From Methylococcus sp. Mc7 (lineage in GTDB: Bacteria > Pseudomonadota > Gammaproteobacteria > Methylococcales > Methylococcaceae), in NCBI RefSeq assembly GCF_019285515.1, contig NZ_CP079095.1, forward strand, positions 2,698,501 through 2,762,500: 64,000 nt of DNA. The letters are read 5' to 3'. Made by a program: the position numbers and the translations under genes. Below, piece after piece: positions 1 to 9,392 of the stretch. Position 1 is the stretch's first letter. Each line of letters opens with the position of its first letter. Below the pieces are notes generated by a model. The model made no database searches, was not told the origin of the DNA, and saw only the letters and a list, made by a program, of their open reading frames with translations.

Positions 1-497
1 AGGCCCAGCCCGGCGTTTATACCTACACCCTGGCTTGTGAAGGTCCGGGAGGTTCGGCGAGCAATTCGGCGACGCTGACGGTGGAATCCGCCGGCTCGAT
101 ACCGTTCTCGCGGTTCTCGGTCATCCTCAATGTCGGCCAAAAGGCTTTCGAACTGGGCGCCTGGTTTGTGCTGGGACCGGACAGCGATGGCATCAACCCC
201 GTGACCGAGGCGGTAAATCTGAGAGTCGGGGATTATTCGGCTACCTTGCCACCGGGCAGCTTCAAGCAACGACGGCCGGGCTTCTTCACCCTCAAAGGCA
301 AGGTCAACGGCGTGACGTTGAGGGTGATCATTATGCCTTCTGGCGGCGGCACCTATGAGCTAGGTGTCATAGGCATACCCGCCCAGGCCGTGGGCTCGGC
401 CAGAAAAGTCGATGTGGAACTCGCCATCGGCAATGATGGGGGCAGAACCCGAGTCGGAACCAGAATTATACCGGAATTTGGTGTACGGGCGGATTGA
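1..497 (+). CDS. C-terminal part of a secreted/surface Ig-like protein (partial)
   Basis: The reading frame is open from the left edge (codons from base 3) to a TGA at 495-497, so the true start lies outside the window; the GTG at 81 is internal. The first residues (YTYTLACEGPGGSASNSATLTV) look like the end of an Ig/PKD-like beta-sandwich repeat. They are followed by about 138 residues rich in Gly, Val and Thr with a beta-strand pattern. No catalytic motif is visible. The likely location is the cell surface or periplasm. The family of the C-terminal domain is not recognised. Confidence 0.6.
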   Translation, partial: AQPGVYTYTLACEGPGGSASNSATLTVESAGSIPFSRFSVILNVGQKAFELGAWFVLGPDSDGINPVTEAVNLRVGDYSATLPPGSFKQRRPGFFTLKGKVNGVTLRVIIMPSGGGTYELGVIGIPAQAVGSARKVDVELAIGNDGGRTRVGTRIIPEFGVRAD

Positions 498-599
498 GGG
501 AGGGCGGCGTACCCTGCTGAAATGAGATTGACGAGATTAGCATTCTGCACAGAAAGAAGAGGTACGTGAAGATAGTGCAAGCTGGTTGGGTGCTCCAGG

Positions 600-1340
600 G
601 GCGATCAGCGATTCGCTGACCGAGCTGTTGCGACAGGGGCGCGCGGTTTGCTTGAGAAGGCCGTGGAGGCGGAGTTGCAACCGCTGTTAGATCAGTACGA
701 GAAGGTGACCGCTTTGGGCGGGCGAAAGCTGATGGTTCGCAATGATTACCTCCCGAAGCGGGAGGGGCTGACGGTCCTGGGGCCGGTGCAGGTCCGGGTG
801 CCCAAGGTCCGCGATCGTTCCGGTTCGGACGGGTATCGGGAATCCAAGGCGTCCTGGCTCGGCGTCATCCAGGACTTGCAGGCGCGAGGCCTGAAGGCAC
901 CGCCTCACCTGGCAATCGGCGACGGTGCTTTGGGTTTCTGGGTGGCCTGGGAGGCAGCGTGGCCGCAAACCTGCCGCCAGCGCTGTCGGGTCCACAAGAC
1001 CGCCAATGTCCTCAACGAGCTAATCCATTCAGGGCAAGGCCCAAGCGGGCCTCCATAAGGCCCGAATGGCGCAGACCATGGCTCAGGCGGAAAAAGCGTT
1101 TGACCGGCTCGTGCGGGATTTCGGCGCGAAGTATCCCAAGGCGGTGGATTGCCTGATGCCAGCCGAGCACAGGATTCACCTTCGGACCACCAAAGCGATC
1201 GAGCTTTGCCACCATTCGGCATCGCACGAGTCGGACCAAGAATTACATGTCCCTCAATACCTTGCTGGGCGAGGTCAGTTGCAGCTTCGCGGTTTGCTTG
1301 ACTTCAAATCGGGGCATGATTCAGTTGGGTGAAAGAAAAG
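600..1340 (+). pseudogene. Decayed IS256-family (mutator-type) transposase
   Basis: Pieces of an IS256-type transposase lie in all three plus frames. Bases 610-640 encode the DSLTELLRQG motif. Bases 648-1058 carry KVRDRSGS and DGYRES, then LAIGDGALGFWVAWE and RCRVHKTANVLN. Bases 1066-1210 carry AEKAFDRLVRDFGAKYPKAVDCL and HRIHLRTT. From about 1200 the frame shifts again to SFATIRHRTSRTKNYMSL. At least three frameshifts and internal deletions (the stretch between KVRDRSG and DGYRES, and the residues before the PAEH motif) make it non-functional. Intact family members have about 400 codons. No clear terminal inverted repeats were found, so the element ends are approximate. Confidence 0.8.
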
Positions 1341-1535
1341 CATGCGTAATTCTACCATTGAATCAGCACCTGACGGCTCGTTCGCAGAGCGTGGACCACA
1401 GATTCAGGGGGCAGGCGTGGTAATCTGGAGAATTTGGAAGGGTTGCTGATGAGCTTGGCCGAATTGCTTGAAGAAATTCGAATCAACATAGCCAAGGGTG
1501 AATAGGTCAGCGTAATTTGGCCGCGCAGGCAATAA
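1341..1535. other. Non-coding spacer after the IS256 relic
   Basis: No gene is supported here. A short open stretch around 1449-1505 reads as an 18-codon peptide ending in TAG, with no ribosome site and no recognised product. It may be debris of the same mobile element. Confidence 0.4.
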
Positions 1536-1536
1536 A

Positions 1537-1568
1537 AAAGCGGCAGGTGAAATCACCTAAGCCGCTTT
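1537..1568 (-). terminator. Rho-independent terminator for the tRNA transcript
   Basis: A two-part hairpin: AAAGCGGC (1537-1544) pairs with GCCGCTTT (1561-1568), and the inner AGGTGA (1545-1550) pairs with TCACCT (1553-1558) across an AA loop. Read on the minus strand the stem runs straight into a T tract, as expected for a terminator just downstream of the two minus-strand tRNA genes. The plus-strand side is also T-rich (CTTTCTTG), so it may work in both directions. Confidence 0.8.
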
Positions 1569-1584
1569 CTTGATTTTGGGAATT

Positions 1585-1661
<77 letters not shown>

Positions 1662-1717
1662 AGATTTACCGCTTTTGCTGCGAATGTCCCTGGTTGGGCA
1701 TTCGTTCAGTCTTCAAA

Positions 1718-1794
<77 letters not shown>

Positions 1795-1820
1795 GCTGAG
1801 CGGCGTATTATACAAATTCA

Positions 1821-3824
1821 TCAGTCGCTTAACAAACTCCGCATTTGCGCGAGCGAAGCGCGGCCACGTTCGCGCTTCACTTCGGGGTCGAGCGGCTGGC
1901 GGTCGGGCCATTCCAGGTCTTCCTGCGGCAGTTCGGCGAGGAAGCGGCTGGGCTCGCAGCCGATCATTTCGCCGTAGCGTTTCCGGTGGCTGCAGTAGCT
2001 CAGGGTGAGGTCGCGGCGGGCGCGGGTGATGCCGACGTAGGCGAGGCGGCGCTCTTCGTCGATGTTGTCCTCGTCGATGCTGGTCTGGTGGGGGAGGAGG
2101 TTTTCCTCCATGCCGACCAGGTAGACGTGGGGAAATTCCAGGCCCTTGGCGGCGTGCAGGGTCATGAGGCTGACCCGGTCGCCGGCGTCGTCTTCCTGGT
2201 TGCGGTCCAGTACGTCGAGCAGCATGGCCTTGGCCACGGTTTCGGCCAGGCTGCGGTTTTCGCCGTCCTTCTCGGCGATGCGCTGGAGCCAGTCGAGCAG
2301 TTCCCGCACGTTGCCGAACTTGCGTTCGGCGGATTTGGCGTCGTTGCTGTTTTCCCGCACCCAGTTTTCGTAGCCTATCGCGCCCAGAAGATCGTCGACG
2401 ACCTTGAAGGTGTCGCCGCGTGCGGTGCGGTCGGCGGTATCGGCGATGTGCTCGCCGAAGCGGCGCAGGCGCTGGACGGCGTTGGCGGGCAGGGATTGCT
2501 CGAGGCCCAGTTCGAAGCAGGCGGCGTACAGGCTGATGTGGCGGCGGCTGGCGTACTGGCCGAGCTTTTCCAGCGTGGTGGGGCCGATTTCGCGGCGCGG
2601 GACGTTGACGATGCGCAGGAAGGCGGTATCGTCGTCTGGGTTGACCAGCAGCCGGAGGTAGGCCATGACGTCCTTGACCTCCGTGTAGCCGAAGAAGGAC
2701 ATGCCGCCGCTGATGTGATAGGGCACGCTGAATTCGCGCAAGGACCGCTCGAACAGCCGCGACTGGTGATTGCCCCGGTAGAGGATGGCGTAGTCGGCGA
2801 ACTGGGTGTTGTGGCGGAATTTGTGGTGGACGATGTCGGCGGCGATCTGGCGTGCCTCGGCGATTTCGTCGCGGTGCTTCAGCACCCGGATCGGGTCGCC
2901 GTGGCCCATGGCGCTCCACAGCCTCTTTTCGAAGATGTGGGGGTTGTTGCCGATGAGTTGGTTGGCGGCCTTGAGGATGCGGCCCATGGAGCGGTAGTTC
3001 TGTTCCAGCTTGATGACCTTGAGCCGAGGAAAGTCGTTGCGGAGCTGGGCCAGGTTTTCCGGCTGGGCGCCGCGCCAGGCGTAGATCGACTGGTCGTCGT
3101 CGCCGACCACGGTGAACTTGCCCAAGGCTCCGGTGAGCAGCTTGATGAGTTCGTACTGGGTCTGGTTGGTGTCCTGGTATTCGTCGACCAGCAGGTAGCG
3201 GATCTGGTTGCGCCATTTGTCCAGCACTTCGGCGTTCTGCTGGAACAGCATCACCGGCAGCAGGATCAGGTCGTCGAAATCGACTGCGTTATAGGCCTTC
3301 ATGTGGCGCATGTAGGCTTCGTACAGCTCGGCGGTCTCGGCCGCGCCGGGTTCGGCGAGCATGCCGGCGCGGTCGGGCGTGACGAAGCGGTTCTTCCAGC
3401 GCGAGATGCGCGCGGCATAGGCGTCGACTTCTTCCGGGTCGAAGCGGTGGTCGCCGTGGCGGACCAGTTCCCGCAGCAAAGCCTGCCGGTCCTGTTCGTC
3501 GAAGATCGAGATGGCCGCCTTGAGTTGCAGCGCCTTGTGTTCGCGCCGGACGATTTCCAGCCCGAGGGCGTGGAAGGTGGAGACCGTGAGCCCCCGCAGC
3601 GACTTGTCGTCGGCCAGCTTGCCGACCCGGCTTTTCATTTCACGGGCGGCCTTGTTGGTGAAGGTGACGGCGACGATGTGGCGCGCCGGCGTGCCCTGTC
3701 GGACCAGGTAGGCGATCTTCTCGGTGATGACGCGGGTCTTGCCGCTGCCGGCGCCGGCGATCACGAGCAGGGGGCAGTCCAGCGTGGTGACCGCCGCACG
3801 TTGCTGGGGGTTGAGACCGTTCAT
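1821..3824 (-). CDS. rep: ATP-dependent DNA helicase Rep (UvrD/Rep superfamily 1)
   Basis: The product (667 aa) is a superfamily 1A 3'-5' DNA helicase that in E. coli helps replication forks past protein roadblocks. The Walker A motif AGAGSGKT lies near residue 23. The other motifs are FTNKAAREM (Ia), VDEYQDTN (II), [13 protein letters not shown] (III), LEQNYRS (IV), [11 protein letters not shown] (V) and VGITRAR (VI). [15 protein letters not shown] and [17 protein letters not shown]-type segments match Rep better than UvrD. The length matches Rep (about 670 aa). The ATG at 3824 overlaps the comM stop by 4 bp (ATGA), so translation is probably coupled. Longer open frame upstream is antisense shadow of comM. 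Confidence 0.93.
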   Translation of the reverse strand: MNGLNPQQRAAVTTLDCPLLVIAGAGSGKTRVITEKIAYLVRQGTPARHIVAVTFTNKAAREMKSRVGKLADDKSLRGLTVSTFHALGLEIVRREHKALQLKAAISIFDEQDRQALLRELVRHGDHRFDPEEVDAYAARISRWKNRFVTPDRAGMLAEPGAAETAELYEAYMRHMKAYNAVDFDDLILLPVMLFQQNAEVLDKWRNQIRYLLVDEYQDTNQTQYELIKLLTGALGKFTVVGDDDQSIYAWRGAQPENLAQLRNDFPRLKVIKLEQNYRSMGRILKAANQLIGNNPHIFEKRLWSAMGHGDPIRVLKHRDEIAEARQIAADIVHHKFRHNTQFADYAILYRGNHQSRLFERSLREFSVPYHISGGMSFFGYTEVKDVMAYLRLLVNPDDDTAFLRIVNVPRREIGPTTLEKLGQYASRRHISLYAACFELGLEQSLPANAVQRLRRFGEHIADTADRTARGDTFKVVDDLLGAIGYENWVRENSNDAKSAERKFGNVRELLDWLQRIAEKDGENRSLAETVAKAMLLDVLDRNQEDDAGDRVSLMTLHAAKGLEFPHVYLVGMEENLLPHQTSIDEDNIDEERRLAYVGITRARRDLTLSYCSHRKRYGEMIGCEPSRFLAELPQEDLEWPDRQPLDPEVKRERGRASLAQMRSLLSD

Positions 3825-5341
3825 CGGGCGGTGGGTGCCCGGTCGAGACGCCGGTAGCCGATGGCTTCGCCGATGTGGGCGGATGTGATCGCATCGCTCC
3901 CGGCGAGATCGGCGATGGTGCGGGCCAGCTTCAAGATGCGGTGATAGGCGCGGTGCGACAGGTTCAGCCGCGCCATGGCCTGTTCCAGCAAGGCACGTCC
4001 CGCGCTGTCGGGCATGCAGTGGCGCTCGATCAGGCGCGGCGTGAGCAGGGCGTTGGGCTGGCCGCTGCGTTGGAGCGCCCGCTCGCGGGCGGCGATCACG
4101 CGGGACCGGACCTGGGCGCTGGTTTCTTCGTTCCGGGGTGCGCCGTCCAGGAGCGTGGCCGGGTCTTGGCGGGGTACGTCGACGTGCATGTCGATCCGGT
4201 CCAGGAGTGGTCCGGAGATGCGCGCGCGGTAGCGCGCAACCTGCTCGGCCGAGCAATGGCAGCGCCCGGAGGCGTCGCCCAGGTAGCCGCAGGGGCAGGG
4301 GTTCATCGCCGCGATGAGCTGGAAGCGGGCAGGAAAATCCAGCCGCTGGGCGGCGCGGGAAATGGTGATGCCGCCGCTTTCCAAGGGCTCGCGCAGGACT
4401 TCCAGGACGCGCCGGTCGAATTCCGGCAGCTCGTCCAGGAACAGCACGCCGTTGTGGGCCAGCGAAATCTCGCCGGGCTTGGGCGCGCTTCCTCCGCCGA
4501 CCAGCGCCGGGGCGGAGGCGGTGTGATGGGGCGCGCGGTACGGCGGGCGGCGCCAGGCCGCCGGGTCGAAGGGCATGCCGCTGACCGAGGCGACCGCCGC
4601 GGTTTCCAGCGCTTCGTCCTCGGTCAGGTCGGGCAGGATGCCGGGCATGCGCGAGGCCAGCATGGATTTGCCGGTGCCGGGCGGGCCCAGCATCAGCAGG
4701 TTATGGCGGCCGGCGGCGGCGATTTCCAGGGCGCGCTTGGCCTGGAACTGGCCGCGGACTTCGGCGAGATCGGGCGGCTCCTCGCTGGCCGGAGCCGTTT
4801 CGGTGCGTGATTCGACGGCGGCGAGGGGGCGGCTGCCGTCCAGATGGGCGCACACGTCCAGCAGATGGCGGGCCGGGAGCACGCAGGCGCCGGAGACCAG
4901 GGCCGCTTCGCCGGCGTTGTCCCAGGGTACGATCAGGTTCCGCTCGGCGCGGCGCGACTGGAGGGCGACCGGCAGGGCGCCGGGCACCGGGCGCAGTTCG
5001 CCGGTGAGCGCCAGCTCGCCGACGCATTCCAGGTCCGCCAGCCGATCGGCGCGGAGCTGCTTCGAAGCGGCCAGGATGCCGAGGGCGATCGGCAGGTCGA
5101 AACGGCCGCCTTCCTTGGGCAGATCGGCCGGAGCCAGGTTGACGGTGATGCGCTGGGCGGGAAATTCGAAACCGGTGGTAATGAGCGCGCCGCGCACCCG
5201 GTCCTTGCTCTCGCGCACGGCGGTTTCCGGCAGGCCGACGATGGTGAGGTTGGGGAGCCCCGGGGAAATATGGACTTCCACGGTGACTTCCGGCGCCTCG
5301 ATGCCCTGGCGGGCCCGGCTGTGGACGATGGCGAGCGCCAT
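3821..5341 (-). CDS. comM: ComM-type AAA+ ATPase (YifB, Mg-chelatase-like)
   Basis: The product (506 aa) is a ring-forming AAA+ helicase that supports branch migration during natural transformation in Vibrio and Acinetobacter. It begins MALAIVHSRA, like E. coli YifB. The N-terminal Lon-like domain carries VEVHISPGLPNLTIVGLPE. Walker A is MLGPPGTGKS and Walker B is VLFLDELPEF, and the ChlI-like segment AAMNPCPCGYLG carries conserved cysteines. A TTG at 5353 would add four residues (MNPA) but overlaps the ubiK stop; the family alignment favours the ATG at 5341. The gene lies in a ubiK-comM-rep array. Confidence 0.92.
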   Translation of the reverse strand: MALAIVHSRARQGIEAPEVTVEVHISPGLPNLTIVGLPETAVRESKDRVRGALITTGFEFPAQRITVNLAPADLPKEGGRFDLPIALGILAASKQLRADRLADLECVGELALTGELRPVPGALPVALQSRRAERNLIVPWDNAGEAALVSGACVLPARHLLDVCAHLDGSRPLAAVESRTETAPASEEPPDLAEVRGQFQAKRALEIAAAGRHNLLMLGPPGTGKSMLASRMPGILPDLTEDEALETAAVASVSGMPFDPAAWRRPPYRAPHHTASAPALVGGGSAPKPGEISLAHNGVLFLDELPEFDRRVLEVLREPLESGGITISRAAQRLDFPARFQLIAAMNPCPCGYLGDASGRCHCSAEQVARYRARISGPLLDRIDMHVDVPRQDPATLLDGAPRNEETSAQVRSRVIAARERALQRSGQPNALLTPRLIERHCMPDSAGRALLEQAMARLNLSHRAYHRILKLARTIADLAGSDAITSAHIGEAIGYRRLDRAPTAR

Positions 5342-5349
5342 GGCCGGGT

Positions 5350-5601
5350 TCAAGTGGGAGGCAGCAGCTTTTCCAGTTCGGCGATGCGGGCCTCGAGTTC
5401 TTCCAGGCGGGTGCGCGCGCGCTCCAGGACGGCGCGCTGCACGTCGAATTCTTCCCGGCTCACCAGATTGAGGCGGCTCAGCGCGCTTTGCAGCACCGCC
5501 TGGAAATTCTTTTCCAGCTCGTCGCGGACGCCGAGCAGTCCTGTGGGCACGGCGTCGGCGAGGCGTTTGGAAAGTTCGTCGAGGGTGGTCTTGTCGATCA
5601 T
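5350..5601 (-). CDS. ubiK: Ubiquinone biosynthesis accessory factor UbiK (YqiC/BMFP)
   Basis: This 83-residue protein starts MIDKTTLDELSKRLAD and ends in a leucine-zipper-like coiled coil (VLERARTRLEELEARIAELEKLLPP), the standard UbiK/BMFP layout. In E. coli UbiK helps the soluble Ubi complex make ubiquinone under aerobic conditions and forms trimers through its C-terminal coil. The ATG at 5601 gives the family length; an upstream open frame is non-homologous. It is immediately followed by comM on the same strand. Confidence 0.9.
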   Translation of the reverse strand: MIDKTTLDELSKRLADAVPTGLLGVRDELEKNFQAVLQSALSRLNLVSREEFDVQRAVLERARTRLEELEARIAELEKLLPPT

Positions 5602-5652
5602 GACGGGCCGCCTGGAGGTTCGGAATGGGTGATGGTCGGATGTGCGCAAGAG

Positions 5653-5701
5653 CGCCTTAATTTGGTGCGTAATGTTGCCGTTGTTTGACAACAAAGGTGC
5701 A
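5653..5701 (+). promoter_or_regulatory. Possible NtrC binding region upstream of glnK
   Basis: CGCCTTAATTTGGTGCG at 5653-5669 shares 11 of 17 positions with the E. coli glnA NtrC site TGCACTATATTGGTGCA, including an intact GGTGC half-site. A second half-site, GGTGCA, lies at 5696-5701. Both are 50-100 bp upstream of the sigma-54-like promoter, the usual enhancer distance. The matches were made by eye. Confidence 0.4.
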
Positions 5702-5753
5702 ATTTGTTTGGGGCCTTACGGTATATCGGCGCTCGAGTGCTCTCTATTCCCTG

Positions 5754-5769
5754 TGGCATGGCTCATGCT
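5754..5769 (+). promoter_or_regulatory. Sigma-54 (RpoN) promoter of glnK-amtB
   Basis: TGGCATGGCTCATGCT fits the -24/-12 consensus TGGCAC-N5-TTGC with GG and GC ten bases apart. The mismatches are T for C in the -24 block and A for T in the -12 block. The predicted start is near 5780, about 80 nt before glnK. The promoter class agrees with nitrogen control of glnK-amtB in other proteobacteria. Confidence 0.65.
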
Positions 5770-5825
5770 TTTCATCCAGTGGAGCCATCGGATCGCGCTC
5801 GGCCCGCCCGGCTAAGGGGGCGTAA

Positions 5826-6200
<375 letters not shown>

Positions 6201-6231
6201 CAACAATAACGGACGATAGGAGACCCCTCAA

Positions 6232-7674
6232 ATGAAAAAAATCCTGACTTCCCTGACGGGCGTGGCGTGTCTCGGTTTCGGAACCACGGCGATGGCCGAA
6301 GGCGTTGGCGAGATCGTCGAAACCGTCGTCGAGGCCGTCCAGCAAGCCGTTGCCCCTGCCGCCCCGACGCCGGACAAGGGTGATACGGCCTGGATGATCG
6401 TCGCCACGGTGCTGGTGACCCTGATGGTGATTCCGGGGCTGGCGCTGTTCTACGGCGGCATGGTCCGCGCCAAGAACATGCTCTCCGTGCTGATGCAGGT
6501 CTTCGTGATCTTCGCGCTGATGGCGGTCCTCTGGGCCGTCTATGGCTACAGCTTGGCCTTTACCGAAGGCAATGCGTTTTTCGGGAGTTTCGACAAGGCG
6601 TTCTTGGCCGGCGTCACCCCGGATTCGGTCGCGGCCACTTTCAGCAAGGGTGTGGTGATCCCCGAACTCATCTACGTCGCGTTCCAGTTGACCTTCGCCT
6701 GCATCACGCCGGCCCTGATCGTCGGCGCCTTCGCCGAGCGCATGAAGTTCAGCGCGGTGCTGTTGTTCATGGTGCTTTGGTTCACTTTCTCCTATCTGCC
6801 CTTCGCTCACATGGTGTGGTACTGGGCCGGGCCGGACGCCTACACCGATGCCGCCGCGGCGGATGCCGCCACGGCAACGGCCGGCTTCCTGTTCCAGAAG
6901 GGTGCGCTCGATTTCGCCGGCGGCACCGTGGTCCACATCAACGCGGGCATCGCCGGCCTGGTGGGCTGTCTGTTGATCGGCAAGCGCATCGGCTTCAAGA
7001 AGGAAGCGATGGCGCCGCACAGCGTTCCCATGACCATGATCGGCGCATCCCTCCTGTGGGTCGGCTGGTTCGGCTTCAACGCCGGTTCCAACCTCGAAGC
7101 CACCGGCACCGCCGCCTTGGCCTTCGTCAACACCATGCTGGCCACCGCCGCCGCCACGCTGGCCTGGTCGGCCGTGGAATGGATCGCACGCGGCAAGCCG
7201 AGCATGCTGGGCGGGGCTTCGGGCGCGGTCGCAGGCCTGGTCGCGATCACCCCAGCTTGCGGCTTCGTCGGCCCCATGGGATCGATCGTGCTGGGTCTGC
7301 TGGCCGGCGCGGTGTGCTTCTGGGCAGTAACCAGCCTCAAGAACGCGCTGGGCTATGACGACTCGCTGGACGTGTTCGGCGTCCACGGCGTCGGCGGCAT
7401 CATCGGCGCACTGGGCACCGGCATCTTCGCCTCGCCCGCCCTCGGCGGCGCCGGGGTCTACGACTACGTGGCCAACGCCGTTGCGGAATACGACATGGTG
7501 AGCCAAGTCATCAGCCAGGCCTGGGGCGTGGGTCTCACCATCGTGTGGAGCGGCGTGGTGTCCTTCGTCTCGTACAAGATCGTCGACCTGCTCGTCGGCC
7601 TCCGGGTTTCCGAGGAGACCGAGCGCGAGGGGCTGGACATCCGGGAACACGGCGAAACCGCGTATCACCTCTGA
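6232..7674 (+). CDS. amtB: Ammonium transporter AmtB
   Basis: This 480-residue Amt/MEP/Rh-family channel begins with a cleavable-signal-like segment (residues 1-22, ending TAMA), a short spacer, then eleven predicted membrane helices. Pore features are visible: VVHINAGIAGLVG with the first pore His, and VFGVHGVGGIIGALGTG with the second. FYGGMVRAKNMLS and GWFGFNAGS are family signatures. It has a good ribosome site (AGGAGA) and shares the glnK operon and sigma-54-like promoter. GlnK should gate it in response to nitrogen status. Confidence 0.94.
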   Translation: MKKILTSLTGVACLGFGTTAMAEGVGEIVETVVEAVQQAVAPAAPTPDKGDTAWMIVATVLVTLMVIPGLALFYGGMVRAKNMLSVLMQVFVIFALMAVLWAVYGYSLAFTEGNAFFGSFDKAFLAGVTPDSVAATFSKGVVIPELIYVAFQLTFACITPALIVGAFAERMKFSAVLLFMVLWFTFSYLPFAHMVWYWAGPDAYTDAAAADAATATAGFLFQKGALDFAGGTVVHINAGIAGLVGCLLIGKRIGFKKEAMAPHSVPMTMIGASLLWVGWFGFNAGSNLEATGTAALAFVNTMLATAAATLAWSAVEWIARGKPSMLGGASGAVAGLVAITPACGFVGPMGSIVLGLLAGAVCFWAVTSLKNALGYDDSLDVFGVHGVGGIIGALGTGIFASPALGGAGVYDYVANAVAEYDMVSQVISQAWGVGLTIVWSGVVSFVSYKIVDLLVGLRVSEETEREGLDIREHGETAYHL

Positions 7675-7696
7675 TCCTGGATTTTTTCCGGAACAA

Positions 7697-7733
7697 CCCC
7701 GGCAGGAGGGCATCGGAAGATGTCCTGCCGGGG
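7697..7733. terminator. Inverted repeat after amtB, possible terminator
   Basis: A perfect 11-bp stem, CCCCGGCAGGA (7697-7707) with TCCTGCCGGGG (7723-7733), and a 15-nt loop. It begins 23 bp after the amtB stop. There is no clean T tract after it, so it may act as a weak or Rho-assisted terminator or as an mRNA-end stabiliser. It separates amtB from the convergent DUF1810 gene. Confidence 0.55.
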
Positions 7734-7791
7734 GCATTTGCCGGAGCCTCGGCCTGGGCCATCAGCGCCCGCTACGGCCTCGCCACCAATC

Positions 7792-8244
7792 TCACTTTCT
7801 CGATGTCATCTTCGCGAGGATCGCCAGGCTTCTGTCGTCCCGCTTCCCGCCGAAGAACTTCTCCAGCGCCCGCGCGAAAGGTTTCTTTTCAGCCGCTACG
7901 GCCTCGAAGAGCGTCAGCGACGACCGCAGTTTCGCCGCATCGACGCGACCGAAGACCTCTTCCGCGGAATCGGTCTCCAGCTCATTGAGCACGGAAACGC
8001 ATTCCCCGAGCCGCATGCCCAGCACTTCGTGGCCAAGATATGCCCGGGCTTCCTCCGCGGAGCCGATGCCATAGAACTGGGAGATCGGGCTGATCCCGAG
8101 ACCTCGAAGCTGGGGGAAGACGTACCACATCCAATGCGTGCGCTTGCGACCCGCGCGAAGCTCAGCGATCGCAATCCCGTAGTCGTTGGCCTGGGCGGCC
8201 AGGAACCGATGGAGATCAAACGGATCGGGTGGTTTTGATGCCAT
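7792..8244 (-). CDS. DUF1810 family protein
   Basis: This 150-residue soluble protein matches the DUF1810 (COG5579) pattern: FDLHRFLAAQ near the start, then HWMWYVFPQLRGLG, SQFYGIGSAEEARAYL, HEVLGMRL and DAAKLRSSLTLF. The family fold is helical and its function is not established. It is followed on the minus strand by nothing related; trxC lies 45 bp upstream in the same orientation, so the two may be co-transcribed. Confidence 0.85.
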   Translation of the reverse strand: MASKPPDPFDLHRFLAAQANDYGIAIAELRAGRKRTHWMWYVFPQLRGLGISPISQFYGIGSAEEARAYLGHEVLGMRLGECVSVLNELETDSAEEVFGRVDAAKLRSSLTLFEAVAAEKKPFARALEKFFGGKRDDRSLAILAKMTSRK

Positions 8245-8289
8245 GGGGTGGAACTCTCGGCAGTTCGCCGAATCGCTTTTTCTCCAGTA

Positions 8290-8709
8290 TCAACCGCGCT
8301 TCAGCCAATCCATCAGCGGGCCGAAGCCGAGCGCTCCGCTGATTCTGCGCGTTTCCTGGCCGTTCCGGAGCAGCACCAGGGTCGGGACGCTGCGGATGTT
8401 GAAACGCTGGGCCGTGGCAGGGGCGCGGTCGACGTCCAGCTTGGCGACCAGTATCTGGCTTTTGAGGGCGTCCGCCGCCTGGGCCAGCACCGGAGCGAGG
8501 CTCCGGCAGGGGCCGCACCAGGCCGCCCAGAAGTCCACCAGCACCGGCAGATCGGAATGGCGGGTGTAAGTGTCGAACCGGCTATCGTCCAGTTCGAGCG
8601 GATGGCCGCTCAGCAACACCGTGGAGCAGCGGCCGCATTTGGGCTGCTCGCCGAGCCGATCGGCCGGCACGCGGTTGCGGGTCAGGCAGGCCGGGCAGAC
8701 CAACTGCAT
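8290..8709 (-). CDS. trxC: Thioredoxin 2 (TrxC)
   Basis: The 139-residue protein has the N-terminal zinc finger of TrxC (CPACLTRN and CGRC) followed by a thioredoxin fold with active site WCGPC (WAAWCGPCRS) and the cis-Pro segment RSVPTLVLL. It is a cytoplasmic protein disulfide reductase, linked in other bacteria to oxidative stress. A small membrane protein lies 3 bp upstream, and the two are probably one transcript. Confidence 0.93.
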   Translation of the reverse strand: MQLVCPACLTRNRVPADRLGEQPKCGRCSTVLLSGHPLELDDSRFDTYTRHSDLPVLVDFWAAWCGPCRSLAPVLAQAADALKSQILVAKLDVDRAPATAQRFNIRSVPTLVLLRNGQETRRISGALGFGPLMDWLKRG

Positions 8710-8712
8710 GGT

Positions 8713-8931
8713 TTATCCCGCGTCGCAGGCGCTTTTCACGCCCAGTCTCCGCAAGATGCTTTCCAGCGGACAGATCCGGGTAAAGCCGCTCTGGAACAGA
8801 TTGGCGCCCACGAAGGCTGTGAACCAAAGCCAGTTGGCGTTGATGAACAGGGGGCTGGCCTCAGCGCCCAGGGACAGGGAGAGCAGGACGAAGAATCCGG
8901 CGACGATGCGTACCCAGCGTTCAGTAGTCAT
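8713..8931 (-). CDS. Small membrane protein, DUF2892/YgaP transmembrane-like
   Basis: This is a 72-residue protein with two hydrophobic segments (VRIVAGFFVLLSLSLGA and NANWLWFTAFVGANLFQSGFT) followed by CPLESILRRLGV. This is the DUF2892 pattern also found as the C-terminal membrane part of rhodanese YgaP. The ATG at 8931 is preceded by GAGGTG, a good ribosome site; a GTG at 8940 would add three residues. The stop is 3 bp from trxC. A link to cysteine/thiol metabolism is plausible from the family and the neighbour but not shown. Confidence 0.75.
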   Translation of the reverse strand: MTTERWVRIVAGFFVLLSLSLGAEASPLFINANWLWFTAFVGANLFQSGFTRICPLESILRRLGVKSACDAG

Positions 8932-9081
8932 GGTGTTCACCTCGGAAATTTAGTAATCTCTAATATTGTCTCGGAACAGGGATTTGTAAAGAGGGTCCGG
9001 TGAACGCTCCGCGTCCGCATTCGCTCCCGGGCCGCGTGTTAAACTCAAAAGCTCTTACTGCCAGAGGCAGGCGCTACGATT

Positions 9082-9345
9082 ATGCCCCCAGTCCGAATGT
9101 ACAGCACTGCGATGTGCCCTTTCTGCTCGGCGGCCGAACGGCTGTTGAAGTCCAAAGGTGTGGCCGAGATCGAAAAGATCCGGGTCGACCTGGACGCGTC
9201 CAGGCTCCAGGAAATGATGGCGATCACCCGTCGGCGCACCGTGCCGCAGATATTCATCGGCGACACGCACGTCGGCGGGTTCGACGATCTGGCCGCGCTG
9301 GACCGCGCCGGCGAGCTGGACGAACTGCTGTCCGGAACGGCCTGA
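9082..9345 (+). CDS. grxC: Glutaredoxin 3 (GrxC)
   Basis: An 87-residue class I glutaredoxin with active site CPFC (MYSTAMCPFCSAAERLL), the substrate-binding TVPQIFIGDTHVGG segment, and GGFDDLAALDRAGELDELL. It uses glutathione to reduce disulfides. The start could also be the ATG at 9097 (MYSTAM); neither has a clear ribosome site. It is divergent from trxC and about 48 bp upstream of the RND adaptor gene. Confidence 0.92.
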   Translation: MPPVRMYSTAMCPFCSAAERLLKSKGVAEIEKIRVDLDASRLQEMMAITRRRTVPQIFIGDTHVGGFDDLAALDRAGELDELLSGTA

Positions 9346-9392
9346 CACCTCCACTTCGTTTCATTCCCCGCCGGTTCGAGGGGCATCCCCCC

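Noticed and set aside
1845-3857. Long plus-strand open frame of 670 codons
   Set aside because: It is the complement of rep with Val/Ala/Gly-biased composition typical of an antisense shadow in GC-rich DNA.
3825-4256. 144-residue N-terminal extension of Rep
   Set aside because: It is antisense to comM, has no homology to helicases, and the ATG at 3824 gives the normal Rep length.
9000-9392. Upstream extension of the RND adaptor
   Set aside because: It overlaps grxC in another frame and lacks a signal peptide; the ATG at 9393 begins a proper signal-anchor.
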